Shown here one piece after another: positions 1 through 12,175 of a DNA stretch of 64,000 nt. Position numbers and translations under genes: made by a program. Each line of letters opens with the position of its first letter. Positions within the stretch are counted from its first letter, which is position 1. The notes under the pieces were generated by a model. The model was not told the DNA's origin. It saw nothing but the letters and a program-made list of their open reading frames with translations, and did not search any database. Source of the stretch: Liolophura sinensis (taxonomy: Eukaryota > Mollusca > Polyplacophora > Chitonida > Chitonidae); the NCBI RefSeq assembly GCF_032854445.1, contig NC_088300.1, positions 2,358,001 to 2,422,000 on the forward strand, given 5' to 3'.

Positions 1-2172
1 TCCACTTCTCCAGGTAAACACGTCAGAACTTTTCCCAGGCGTAATCGTGTGAGGTTATAATCTAGAGTTCTGTGACTTAATTTTGCCAGCATGTTGTTTA
101 CCACTTCTTGTTAATGGGTTTGTCATTAATCTACTTTTACATTTGTGTTATTTCACTGTTACTTTTAAATTTCAACATTTAATGTAACATTATACCCTTT
201 ACAGGACAGCCTTTCAAACAAATTCCGTATAAACTATCTTACTGGAGAAATCGGATTTTGCTTATGACATGTATTCACAGTGGATTAAGAGTCGACTAAA
301 ATCAGGCCGAAGACTAATAGTGTACAGAGATTGGGATCGACATGGATTAGGCCGATAATTCGCCGATTATTGTATTTGTAATGGCGGAGATTCTCCTCAT
401 CAATTCAAGTATCAACGCGCTGCTGTTGCATTAGTCGTTACATCCGGAGGACTGGAGAAGGCTTGTGATGGCCGACACTTGACAGACTGATCGACATCTG
501 TAAGGCTATTGTGTCAATAAGCCCATGTACACATCGATCTCAAGTCTTTCAAAGCGGATCTATCGACCTTTGCCATTTACCCTTCTTTACGCTACACAGT
601 CCTAGCACGTGACCGATCTTCACGGGACGTTGGTCGATGAGCCTATCAGCATGGTTTCTCCCAAGTGTTTATTAGTGACCGTCGCCGTGTTTAATTCAAT
701 TCTCTGTTCCGGACACAAAGATTCTTGCCATGGACAAAAGGTGACGAAGAAAATGATATTTTTCAAGCGCCAGTACACTTAACGCATCTTTCAAATGCCT
801 AGCTGTGATCATCGTGAATCTCATTCAGTCAGGCTATTGTGGCCGCTAACACGGGAATTAACTGATTAATTAAGTTACGCGCTATTTTCTGTGCCCCAAA
901 GCTTTCCTCGCTCCCGGAGCAGTTCAAGGCGCCCTGATGTCTAATGAAATTGGCAAATCGACGACCAAGTACATTTTTTCGCCGTCTGTCAATCAGCTAA
1001 TGTCACAGCAAATCTTTACAAAAACTCAGTGGAAATGAAACAACATATTTGCGAAGACTACCGTTGGTCAACACGTTAATCCAGACGTCTTTATCCATTT
1101 GTACAGGCGGTAACTTGAGCAACACATAAACGCTTATGTTGGTACCATCGATATGAACAGCGAATTGGAGGTTTGAAATTCCTCATTCCATTAGCTTTAT
1201 ACCCAAACATATCTGTTTGGACGGTTAAATGAAAATGACCAGTACATTAAGCAGTGGCGTGGGAAGTTGGTGCAGCAGGGGCCGCTTACCCTGCATATTC
1301 AAAAGTGGAGAAGCCAATGTCTGCCCTCTCCCCCATGCATTTTCAACTCAACCATATTAACAAAAAATTACCAGTGAAAATTAAGTGCTCCCCTCATAGT
1401 GGTGAAATTTGTCAGATCGGATTATAAAATTATCTTTTTTTTATATCTGTCTAAAATTGTTCAAAAAGATCAATGCAGACATTTTAATGTTGATAAAATC
1501 ATTTTATCTCTGGTATTTCAGAATATTAAAATGTCAGTAGAATTGCAAGAAAGTAATTAGAAGGAAGGCTTTTTGATGGTGTTTTTAACCGATGTAATCT
1601 TAAAATCTGGTTCTAGGTTTATAAGTGACGCCATATGTTCATTTATTTTGATCAGTTGATTTTAAAAGCAGTTACTGTACAGGTATAATAAACATTGTTC
1701 AGTTTCACCAAGTGCACTAGCTGCCTGAGTAAGGTATTTTGGTTGCATTTGTGTTGAACAGAATGTAAACACCGGTACATAAAGTTTGGAAGCGATCCAG
1801 TTACTAAATCTGTACCAAGATATGCATGACGTAATCACAACCTTTACCATGCACGGATATCTTCCCGTCTTCTATTCTGCCGTATTAAGAAACGCTCAAA
1901 GAAATGTACGGCTATACGTAAGATCCCACCCCTACTTTTTGATTGCTTCCTATGGGTGACTTTCCAAATCTTGTCTTGTCTTTGTTGTGTCATTGTCTTG
2001 TCATTGTCTCAAGGGTTGTGTCACCTGCGATCAGCATATATAATATTTTAATTTCATAACTTAACCGATGCCAGAGAGAATTAAGTTAGCGTACCCACTC
2101 AGTACAGGGTTTGCTATGATTGGTTTAGGGATCATTCTTATACAAGCTTCGGTTGTATTATCTAAAGTAATG
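1..2172. other. Gene-free stretch
   Basis: I see no coding exon, RNA gene or clear repeat here. Open frames are short, show no family motif and are not flanked by convincing splice sites. Composition is ordinary AT-rich intergenic DNA, ending where the 43-bp minisatellite begins. Confidence 0.5.
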
Positions 2173-3030
2173 TGGGGTAAAGCCCGGCCCTTGGAGTGGA
2201 GGAAACTGGAATGCCTGGAGTAAAGCCCGGCCCTTGGAGTGGAGGAAACTAGAATGCCTGGGGTAAAGCCCGGCCCTTGGAGTGGAGGAAACTAGAATGC
2301 CTGGAGTAAAGCCCGTCCCTTGGAGTGGAGGAAACTAGAATGCCTGGAGTAAAGCCCGACCCTTGGAGTGGAGGAAACTAGAATGCCTGGGGTAAAGCGC
2401 GGCCCTTGGAGTGGAGGAAACTAGAATGCCTGGGGTAAAGCCCGGCCCTTGGAGTGGAGTAAAGCCCGGCCCTTTGAGTGGAGGAAACTAGAATGCCTGG
2501 AATAAAGCCCGTCCCTTTGAGTGGAGGAAACTGGAAAGGAGCCTGGAGTAAAGCCCGACCCTTTGAGTGGAGGAAACTAGAATGCCTGGAGTAAAGCCCG
2601 GCCCTTGGAGTGGAGGAAACTAGAATGCCTGGAGTAAAGCCCGACCCTTTGAGTGGAGGAAACTGGAATGGAGCCTGGAGTAAAGCCCGGCCCTTTGAGT
2701 GAAGGTAACTAGAATGCCTGGAGTAAAGCCCGGCCCTTTCAGTGGAGGAAACTAGAATGCCTGGAGTAAAGCCCAGCCCTTTGAGTGGAGGAAACTAGAA
2801 TGCCTGGAGTAAAGCCCGACCCTTTGAGTGGAGGAAACTGGAATGGAGCCTGGAGTAAAGCCCGGCCCTTTGAGTGAAGGAAACTAGAATGCCTGGATTA
2901 AAGCCTGGCCCTTTGAGTGGAGGAAACTAGAATGCCTGGAGTAAAGCCCGGCCCTTTGAGTGAAGGAAACTAGAATGCCTGGAGTAAAGCCCGACCGTTT
3001 GAGTGGAGGAAACTAGAATGGAGCCTGGGG
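2173..3030. repeat. 43-bp minisatellite, about 20 copies
   Basis: Head-to-tail array with a core reading GTAAAGCCCGGCCCTTGGAG followed by TGGAGGAAACTAGAATGCCTG. Variants alternate CTTGGAG and CTTTGAG, several units carry a short insertion (AATGGAGCCTGG), and one unit near 2450 is cut short. No reading frame runs through it. It is GC-richer than its flanks. No function is visible. Confidence 0.93.
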
Positions 3031-4095
3031 CCTTTTTGGCAAGTTACTCCACTTATACATATGCACACCATAATGGTGGGAAAGTGGGTTTATCAAGGGA
3101 TGTTCGACTGCTTGTCTCATTTATGTATACCATTTATACATGTAATTACCCCAAATTCTACTAATTATACACAAAAACCTTCATGTTCGTAATACAGTAC
3201 CCAGAACCGAGATTATGGTGCAATACAAAGACACGAATCACACCTAAGCTCGATCGACGTACTGAACAAGCATCACTGAGGATTCATTGATCACCACAGA
3301 CGTTACATGCGCACAAATTCCATGTAAGTCCGGCGATGACAGAGACGGAGACAAAATCGACACATTCGAGGATCGCTATATAACACATACAGTTTAAGGG
3401 GAAAAACATGTTCGTAAATAGCATGTGCATCAGAACAGCTGGTTTGTTTTGGGGTGCCTTGGTGTTTTTATCACAAGCGGTGTCGGAGTAACCTTGGCTA
3501 AGATGGCATACTCTTTATTATGGTAGAGTTATAAAGTGAGTCGGGGTTGCGATAATATCTTTAGATTAGTTAGACAGCAATTAGGAGGGTACTGTCAACC
3601 AGTCGGGATGATGGCCCTTCCTAATGGCTGCAAACCCCTCATCACACACCCAGCTACTCAAATCAGCCAGCTGGGTGAAGGGGGTGGGGACCAGGCTTAG
3701 CTGGCTACGCAGAAGTCAGCCATCATAAAAACAGCGGGCAGACTTTTTAAACCACCCTGATAATTCAGATTAATTAAGAAAGTGACTAGGTCTTACAGCG
3801 CAAAGTCTATCCCCCGCCTTGCTAAGGTATGGCCGGGTTAATCCCATGGGGATGGGCAATTCGACAAACCGCCACAATCTGCCGCCCAGCAGTGAAATCG
3901 AAGACGGGTCTCCGTCCTGCAGGCAGCCCTGCCGTCACGCCATGCGCTAAATGATCCATGTTATCCCACAGAGCGCTACGGAGACAAGACAAACTAATTT
4001 AATTGATGGGAGTTTATTTCGTCCTGGACAATGAAGGCCGAAATGGTGTGGATGGAAAATATTTGATCCAAATATCAAAAGTGAAACCAAGCTGA
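3031..4095. other. Gene-free stretch with a GC-rich block at about 3590-3980
   Basis: No exon was recognised. The segment around 3590-3980 is clearly GC-richer and richer in CpG than its flanks and has no tandem structure. It shows no tRNA boxes that I can find and no long open frame. It may be the remains of a mobile element; I cannot name it. Confidence 0.4.
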
Positions 4096-4253
4096 TAGTG
4101 TCTTGTCAGTGTTTTTTACATGGAAAATAATAATGCCACAGACTGTAGGTGTCCTGTGTGTCACACACCTGGGCTGAGATAAAAAAAAAAACATTTTGAC
4201 AAACAGAACTATATCAAATATTTGTACATGCAAAAAACACAGACAAGACACTA
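4096..4253. mobile_element. Short inverted-repeat element (MITE-like), 158 bp
   Basis: The ends are inverted repeats of about 28 bp. The left arm TAGTGTCTTGTCAGTGTTTT (from 4096) pairs with the right arm, whose reverse complement reads CTAGTGTCTTGTCTGTGTTT. The interior is AT-rich and has no open frame. The form fits a non-autonomous DNA transposon or a foldback element; no target duplication is clear. Confidence 0.55.
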
Positions 4254-4572
4254 GTTTTACTCAAAATAGAACCGATTTATAAGGCAAGTATCTCTGTATT
4301 TGTCCAGGGTGCAATGAACAGAGAACCGCTAATAGGAGCAGTTCCCTTCATGCATTTGGCTCTGTGTGTTGCATAGGTCTGCACGCTGATGGGTGTTATG
4401 CCGTGTTCTATGTATTATCATAACCTGACTATCCAAACCTAAACAATTCATAGTTCTCATCAACACAAAAAATTATATAAACGACAAGTATTGATAAAGG
4501 GCGCAAATATTAAACGACTTAAACACGGTTCTCAGCACTGAAAAGTTTCGTTAAAACACAGAGTTTGTCATA

Positions 4573-4897
4573 GAGCAGGGTGAACAAGTGGCAGGGTGAA
4601 CCGGTGGCAGGGTAAATCAGTATCAGGGAGAATCAGTGTCACGGTGAATCACTGTCACGCTGAACCAGTGTCAGGGAGAACAAATGGCAGGGTGAATCAA
4701 TGGCAGGGTGAACCAGTGTCAGGGTGAACAAGTGGCAGGGTGAACCAGTGTCAGGGTGAACAAGTGGCAGGGTGAATCAGTGTCAGGGTGAACTGGTGTC
4801 AGGGTGAACCAGTGTCAGGGTGAACCGGTGTCAAGGTGAACCGGTGTCAAGGTGAACCAGTGGCAGGGTGAACCGGTGTCAGGGTGAACCAGTGGCA
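4573..4897. repeat. 16-bp minisatellite, about 20 copies
   Basis: Tandem units with consensus CAGGGTGAACCAGTGT. Two positions vary often (ACC/ACA/ATC and GTG/GTC/GGC). The array is imperfect and has occasional one-base length changes. No coding potential is seen. Confidence 0.92.
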
Positions 4898-5579
4898 GCT
4901 GTATATATAATCAGTGTTTGGTTAACGTTGTATCTTACTCGCCATGATAAATCGAAGATTTACAAGTGTACTATTCCAGTTCGTAAAAACTTTTAAAGTT
5001 TTGCTGAAGACAGTTTGTTTCATTTCTGTCTGAGATCTCTTGACCAGTTACCAAGAGAGCATGCAGCGAGTAAAAAAAATCTCATTTCGTGATTACCCCA
5101 TACGTTTCGATTTGTTCCTAACATTTTTATGGAATGTGTCACTTGACAGAAATTAGACTTCGTCTTTGAACGGACATGAAGAGAAACTAAACTTGATGAA
5201 GAATTCCAATACTGAGTCAGAGCGTCTCGTGCAATGACCTTATAAGGACATGAAAAAAAATCCATAGGGCGTTTGCGAACGTGCGATTGATTCTGCGTAC
5301 TTTTACAGGCACGTGATAGTGGAGTGAATTACATTCCTCCAGAGTTCGTCACTGCGTTAATTTTACCTGGTACTCCCTGTGCCTCTGGGTAATGACCCGT
5401 CTCTTTGACGAGGCCGCCTCCCTCATGAATGCCAAATGAAGCCTTCTGGCAGAGATTTTTTTGTAGCGACGAAAGGCTGAGAACTCGTAACAAGTTAGAA
5501 GTAACAAGCTTTGCAGTAGCATCGGAATGACGCAAGGTGGGCGTAGTATGCGTTTTGTGTATGGGGGGAGAGGGGAGAG
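4898..5579. other. Gene-free stretch
   Basis: Only short open frames are present, none with a recognisable motif. It ends in a GGGGAGA-rich run that holds the left target-site duplication of the SINE to its right. Confidence 0.4.
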
Positions 5580-5591
5580 GGGAGAGGTAGA

Positions 5592-5866
5592 TTTTTTTTT
5601 TTTTTTTTTTTTTTTGATTGGTGTTTTACGCCGTACTCAAGAATATTTCACTTATACGACGGCGGCCAGCATTATGGTGGGTGGAAACCGGGCAGAGCCC
5701 GGAGGAAACCCACGACCATCCGCAGGTTGCTGACAGACCTTCTCACGTACGGCCGGAGAGGAAGCCAGCATGAGCTGGACTTGAACTCACAGCGACCGCA
5801 TTGGTGAGAGACTCCTGGGTCATTACGCTGCGCTAGCGCTTTAACCGACTGAGCCACGGAGGCCCC
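5592..5866 (-). mobile_element. tRNA-derived SINE (family 1), full length
   Basis: The reverse complement starts GGGGCCTCCGTGGCTCAGTC, with a tRNA-type A box (TGGCTCAGTCGG) and B box (GAGTTCAAGTCC), then a family-specific body, and ends in a poly-A tract (poly-T at 5592-5615 on the plus strand). A perfect 12-bp target duplication GGGAGAGGTAGA lies at 5580-5591 and 5867-5878, so this is a fairly young insertion. Other copies are at 13823, 51992 and as fragments in claspin introns. Confidence 0.9.
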
Positions 5867-6173
5867 GGGAGAGGTAGAGGGAGACGGGTGGGGAGTGGGG
5901 TGGGTGGGGTCTGTGGGTGGGGGGTGGTGCCAGGGCACATGAATAAAGATACGAAAACCGATCTCTAATTCTCAAGGTTATTAATATTTCAAGGTTTTTT
6001 TTTCCTGAAAGGCTGTCTTGAATTATTAATTCTGGGAAAGACATTAGGTGTGCGATGAGCAATGAACTAGACTAGTACTTACAGATGCTATTCCCCCGGG
6101 GACTGACAGCAATGCTGTGATATATACAGATGAAACGTGATGAATTATGAGCACATGCAAGAAAGATGAAGTG

Positions 6174-6690
6174 ATTGCCCGATACAGACAACGGTGTACA
6201 CATGCCCGATACAGACGACGGTGTACACATGTCCGATACAGGCAACGGTGTATACATACTCGATACAGGCAATGATGTACACATGCCCGATACAGACAAA
6301 GGTATACACATTTTCGACACATGCAACGGTGTACACATGCTCGATACAGGCAACGGTGTACACATGCCCGATACAGACAAAGGTGTACACATACCCGATA
6401 CAGACAAAGGTATACACATTTTCGATACATGCAACGGTGTAAACATGCTCGATACAGGCAATGATGTACACATGCCCGATACAGACAAAGGTGTACACAT
6501 ACCCGATACAGACAAAGGTATACACATTTTCGATACATGCAACGGTGTACACATGCCCGATGCAGGCAACGGTGTACACATGCCCGATACGGGTAACGGT
6601 GTACACATGCCCGATACAGGCAAACATGTACACATGCCCGATACAGGCAACGGTGTACACATGCCCGATACAGGCAACACCATGTACACA
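6174..6690. repeat. 27-bp minisatellite, about 19 copies, open in several frames
   Basis: The unit is close to GTGTACACATGCCCGATACA plus GGCAACG. Because 27 is divisible by three, the array stays open in at least two plus-strand and three minus-strand frames, giving 9-residue peptide repeats such as MPDTDNGVH. The unit contains the palindrome GTGTACAC. No splice sites, promoter or family match support translation, so I call it a non-coding minisatellite. Confidence 0.9.
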
Positions 6691-6799
6691 TGCCCGAAAC
6701 AAACTTAGTCAGGCGGTCGGTATGCTTGCCGGATGCAGGATTAAGGCAACAGGAGGTCGCGAGGCGGATGCATTGTCACAGAAAACAACATTGCAGCGT

Positions 6800-7165
6800 T
6801 CGCATTACTTTGAAGCATGTGTTATCGAGAGAAACCGTTTTGACGGCGGGTCTGTGATGGCGTGGGGAGGTTTCACATTTGGTTACCGTAGCCTCTTGTT
6901 GTTGTAACTTGAATGCTGCCGGAGACCAGATCCTTCAGCCCCTTTCCTGCAGCGTCACAAGAACATTTATGAATGCAAACAATTTTCATGTGTACCCTGG
7001 GTCTGCATGATTTAGCACCTACTGAGCAAGTTTGGGACGCAATGCGCTGACACTTGAGACGGCAGCGACGTCAGCGACGCCAGCCTCAAAACGTTGACGC
7101 AATGGCTAAAGGCCTATCCAGGATCTGGCCGGAGATTCCGCACGTATTCCTTGCTGGCACAGGAA
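6800..7165 (+). pseudogene. Tc1/mariner-type transposase relic
   Basis: Conceptual translation gives GGSVMAWGGF near 6845-6875, the block around the first catalytic Asp region of Tc1-like transposases. DQILQPL follows near 6925, FMNANNF near 6968, then DLAPTEQVWDAMR near 7008-7050, the counterpart of the family's SPDLNPIEHxWD block. The tail RIWPEIPHV resembles the usual C-terminal EWxxIPQ block. Stops and frame changes interrupt it, and the segment with the second catalytic Asp appears deleted. It is dead. The N-terminal DNA-binding part and terminal repeats were not found. Confidence 0.75.
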
Positions 7166-10100
7166 CAATCATAGAAATCAACATGCACGCACATCGACAG
7201 TGGTAGACTACTTAGACACAACCAAACAATGTTATAATCAAATCTTATACTGTTGGCTACTTAGATTTGAAAAGTAAACCATCCATGCATCCCAGTTCCA
7301 GTCGAGATTTTTGACTTTTTAACCAAGAAAATTGAATTCTCTTAGAGCGTATTAAAGCCTAAAATTAATTTTGTGACTAAATATCTTAAAGTTGCATAAC
7401 ATAGACAAAAAGCAAAACCAGATTCTCCAAACTACATCTCACTGCATACATTTTATTTGAAAATTCTAAACTAGATCGCAATGTGTCTTAATCGACCAGT
7501 GGCAAACATTTTACAGCTTTCAGTCGATTTGAATAAATTGCTCAACTTGATAGCCCCAATACATGTGCACAGTCGATTCAAGAGAATAGGCTTTTAATAT
7601 ATCCTCAACATAGCGGATAACTAGGTCAGCAGGGTGTAAAAGTTTAAATGACAGTAACCTTCAGATGTTCTCAGTGAAAGCCACGAACTGCCAGACCGAA
7701 TTTTCTGTGCATCGCGCTGCATGACCGGCATAACTTTAAGGAGTTGGTCCGAAAAAGTTCTGAAAGCTAACATTTTGAATGTTTCAAATCATATTTCAAA
7801 ACACCACGCCAGGGTACATGGTTCAAAGAGACTGACAGTACACAAAGGTCTTTAATGGGTTTAACCATAGAGTGGAAGAAACAAGGAATAGTTTGTTTCC
7901 TTATACGAATTTCGATCCAAGACAATTAAACTTAGGCGAATTGCTTATACTTAATAGGAAAGGTTATCCAGATTGACGTGATCCTTGTCATTTAACCATT
8001 AAGTATCACAAGGACTGTGGAAGTATCACACTAAGAACTGTGGAAATTTAAGTTTCACCTCATACGCTCATCCAGAGAGAAACTCGTTTCATTGTAACAT
8101 ACATTACAGAACTGCATATATTAGTATTTGTTATTAGACTCTCTTAAAAAATCATCTATATACAGGCTAAAATTTTGTTTGTTTATTGCAATTCTTTTGT
8201 TGAATTGTCATGTAGAACGTATCAGCTCAAAGTTATGCCAAATGGCCACTTGGAGAAGGGAAAGCAGTCATTAACAGCTAAAATAAAACCATAACTAAGG
8301 CAAACTCACCGGTGTTGACACGCATTTGCCCGCTATCACACTGTCGTTGCTACTCTAGTTTGTTCTCTATCCTGTAGTCTTCTTATGTTACGGGCTCCTT
8401 CATATCCTATGAACGTGGTCGATCAGATAGTTACATGTACATTTTACTTAACATTGACACGTCTTCAGGTTATCTGTGGATTTACACAGGTATATTGTAC
8501 ATGTATGCACGTATCTTAAACACCAAAATTCCACGGCGAATTTTAAATGGGACTTTAACCTGTAAAAACTTGACCTCGGCTTTTGCAGCTGACGGCGTTT
8601 TTTTTTTTTTTTGTTGTTGGAGAAAGCAAATTGACGTTAAGTCCTGCATGTTAGAACCTTTTCTCAGGCATTGCATTTCGGATCATTCGAATTCTTGGTG
8701 GTTGTCGGAAGGGCACGTATGTGGTTGAATCCTGACTGTATGATGTATGTGCACCATACCCAGATAATGCTGAATTTTCCGTTCTCCTTGTAAAGGAGGC
8801 TATACCAGGGATTGTTGATAAAAAACCGATCATCGCAAATCCTATCAAAGTTTTTTTCTGTTTTAAAATACCTTTCAAAAAATGCAATTCCCAAATTTAT
8901 AAAGCGTTTTTCAAACTTTAGAACCATTTTACCACTATAAATAGAGCAAGTACGAGTATGATATTTACTGAAGGGCAAGAATGTGAGCATTTCTTGGTAT
9001 TAATCACAGGTAATTTGGTTTGATTAGCGAATATGGATTATTTTCCAAAAATCTACGGCATACCCGTTTTAAACAAAATGCCACATGCGATATGTAATAT
9101 AAAGTGACCTAAAAAGTGAGATTATCTGATGTGGAGTATTGATAGAATAAAAAAAAAAAGAGCCTTCTCAACTTTCTACATGTATTGTCTCAGGGCTTGC
9201 ATTAGGAAGCAGTCGCAAACTGCGCATGGCGCAAGTCCTGTAATAACGTATACAGTGAAGAGAAGTAGGCAGTATGGTAGTTGCGCTTAACGCAGTCTTG
9301 CCAGCCATCAGTTCTCACTGTTAATAAACATTACAAAAGATTAAATGGCCAAATTTATTTTTCGTTTACCCTAATACTTGTAGTGGTTTGCTGAAAATCA
9401 ATCTCTCAACCAACTTGGATGTTGTTTTGGTTTTTAAGCACATCAGCGGTATGATAATTTATTTTTTGCTTTAAAAGGTCTCAGATAGTGATTTTCACTT
9501 TACATTCATTTAGTTCCTTATCTATAGGTATAGGGTGATTTTTTCCCCAAAAAAAATACACTGAAGGCGTTATACATCGTTCGTTTCGTTTGTTCTAAAT
9601 GGCTGACAGAAGCATCTCCGCCTGGTCATGTCCTCACGGGACGGATGTTGTTTTGGGCGACTGTTCACCCTGGTGACCTGACGGATGTCATCTGAGGTCA
9701 GGCGGCTTGGGAAGTTGCGGGTTTGTGGGACTGGGGGGGGGGGACATTTTGTATCTGGTTGGGACACTTGGCCATCGAAAGTCCGCCAATAGTGAAGAGA
9801 ATGCCGTGTCCTGGCGAGGCTTTATTGACGTCTATTGTGGTGAATGATGGATGGTTGGCTCCGGATTCCGAGATCTTCCTCCCGCTCTGTAACTTAATCC
9901 CCTTCCACTCCGACGCGCGCAGTTATACTTTTTGGAACGGTTTCTCCCATAACGGAGTTTGCAGCGCGCTTCGACTTAACAATGTCAGCTGTCAAAATGT
10001 TCCGCCCTGCCATCTGTAGACGGAATGCCAGCGTGATGAAGCACCGATTTCATTTCCCAAGTGAATTTTTATCTCTCGAAATCGTCTTTCGCATCGGCTA

Positions 10101-11473
10101 CAGTAATTATCGGTTCGTATAAGCCAACTTCTCCGGATGCGGCCCTCCGTCGGCATGGACAAAGGCGGGCTTTGTTCGCTAAATTAATTCCGATATTTTA
10201 TTATATAATCAAACCATGACGTGGCGCACACGTTAAGTCTATCTTCTGGAATCAAGAAAGAAATCTGAAAAACAAAGCTGAAAGCCTACAACTGTGTAAG
10301 AAGTTTTCAAACCTGAAACTCCTTTCTTAAGAAGGGGACAAATAAAGCAGGCGGGTTATTTAAGGTCCCAGACACCAGACTATTGGCAAAAACATTAGCA
10401 CTGAACGATGTGAACAGTTTTTAAATTCTCATGTAACGTTATTCCCTATACTGGTGACAACGGTTATGTAACTATACTGAAGAAAATGAATCTTTCCTCA
10501 CTGAATGAATGAATGAATGACTACTGACGTCACACCGGCAATATTACACATATCACTGGGAAACGGTCATAATGTTACACGTTCTAATTTGTGCTTTCAA
10601 CAACAACAAAAACCCCCCAATAAAACCAGTGTTCACTTGATTTTGTGCCATATAATTTTCTCTGAATGTGGTAAACTTATTGAACGGATAGATAGATTTG
10701 CCGACCACAGACGGATTTGAACAGGCAACTAGTCAACATCAACTAAGGTCACACTCAAATTGACCTCTATATTGAAGACTAAAATATTTTAACACCATTA
10801 GGTAGATTCATCCTCACATCTTCAATCATTTTGAAAACGTCTACTCTTGACTCATTTTACAACTGTAATTTATTTGTAGACAAGTTTTATGTTTACACAA
10901 TTAGAGGTATACTTTAGCAAATATTGACATTTTTCAATATGGCATCATGAAAAAAAGTTAACTTTTCTTGAGATGTCCACAGCTAAAATCTTATAAGGTA
11001 TGTAGATATGGAGATACCAATAAATTACTGTATACATACAATCAACAACAGTAGACCATATACACGACTAAAGACACCCTGCACAATATATCTGAGCCCG
11101 AGTGATCCCTGAATTAAGGCTTGGGATATTATTATGAACAATACATGAAGATGTATTCTCAGTCGAAAACCCGATGTTCATGTCACTTGACCAGTAGTAA
11201 CTGCGTACATACACTGTTCATGTGATCAATACAATGCACTAACACGCTCCCTAACTAGTACTACACACACTGTTCATGTGATTAATACTACGCCAGGTAC
11301 AATGCACTTACACATGTTCCCTAACAAGTACTATTTTCATTTATAAATATCCTCTAAATGTATGCTGTAATATAAATCGCATGCAACTATTTCTCTCTTA
11401 CATACAAATGTTATAGAACAGAAAATCTAATTTACATATTTTATAAGATCTGGAGACACTACGAATGCATGAT
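7166..11473. other. Gene-free stretch, 4.3 kb
   Basis: No exon of a recognisable family and no RNA gene. Small features only: poly-T at about 8597-8612, a poly-A run near 9151, a G run near 9734, a short GAAT microsatellite at 10503-10517, and a partial tandem duplication near 11195-11335 (TGTTCATGTGATTAATAC twice). This is the region 3' of claspin. Confidence 0.4.
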
Positions 11474-11674
11474 CTTCAAATTTAACAAACATTTTTCTTA
11501 CACACCTAAAAATATCAAAGATCAAAATTTCAAAGTCACTCAATTAAATTCTAGGAAGAGCTGGTTGAGTGCACTACAAGAATCTACAAATAACTCAGAC
11601 TTCTTTTGTCCACGGGTCAGTTGAGTGTACATGTAAAACTCACCTGAAGTTTCTTTGCTTCTACCCCTGGAGAC
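11474..11674 (-). repeat. Partial duplication of the claspin exon 30 3' end and its intron
   Basis: This 201-bp segment matches 12252-12450 at high identity. On the minus strand the original holds the last 31 nt of claspin exon 30, its GTGAGT donor and about 170 nt of the following intron. The copy keeps the exon remnant (11644-11674, ending CTTCAG) and the donor GTGAGT. It lies about 375 bp beyond the claspin stop codon, in the 3' flank, so it is not expected to be translated. See also 12420-12575. Confidence 0.85.
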
Positions 11675-11810
11675 CTGACATTCAATGAATGGAAGCTTGA
11701 GGCTTAATACTGCATTGGATGTATTTCAGTGATATTGCGGTTAGATATTCAACTGAATCCCCATTACATACAATGTGCAACTTTCTCTGCTTGCAAAACA
11801 GAATACTATT

Positions 11811-11816
11811 TTTAAT
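11811..11816 (-). other. Possible claspin poly-A signal (ATTAAA)
   Basis: First ATTAAA/AATAAA-type hexamer found downstream of the claspin stop on the minus strand; it would give a 3' UTR of about 240 nt. The call rests on the hexamer alone. An AATAAA also occurs near 10869. Confidence 0.25.
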
Positions 11817-12049
11817 GAACTAAATATATGTATACCTGAACCCTGAAGTACGTACAATGTTCAGCCTCCTGTTATTATTGGCAGATACTCAATGGACCAT
11901 ACATAAGTGGGTAACCCAGCACGCACAATATTTTCTCTATGCGATCCTCAGTGTTTGAAGGAAAATTTCCTTTATGAAGATTACAAAGTACATACAACTT
12001 AACAGTACCTACAACTTGACAGCCCGACTTGAACTGATTTCCTCTCTGA

Positions 12050-12175
12050 TCAATGGAGATGATTAAAGATACTGTTTTGAGAGAAGCTACTTATTGACAT
12101 GGTTTTCTGACGTTTAGCACTAGGGGGTTGAGAGCCACTGGGAATACTGTAGGAGCCCTTAGACTTGGAGTTTGC
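12050..12175 (-). CDS. CLSPN: Claspin exon 31, C-terminus and stop
   Basis: Encodes ANSKSKGSYSIPSGSQPPSA and then AKRQKTMSISSFSQNSIFNH, ending LH and TGA. The end mirrors human RSIFKYLES at the very C-terminus. Acceptor TTTACAG. Confidence 0.88.
   Translation of the reverse strand, partial: ANSKSKGSYSIPSGSQPPSAKRQKTMSISSFSQNSIFNHLH

Noticed and set aside
6044-6708. Several overlapping open frames of 148-215 codons on both strands as protein genes
   Set aside because: All arise from a 27-bp tandem unit; peptides are pure repeats with no family match and no splice or promoter context.
9723-10019. 98-codon plus-strand frame
   Set aside because: Begins in a G run and has no recognisable domain.
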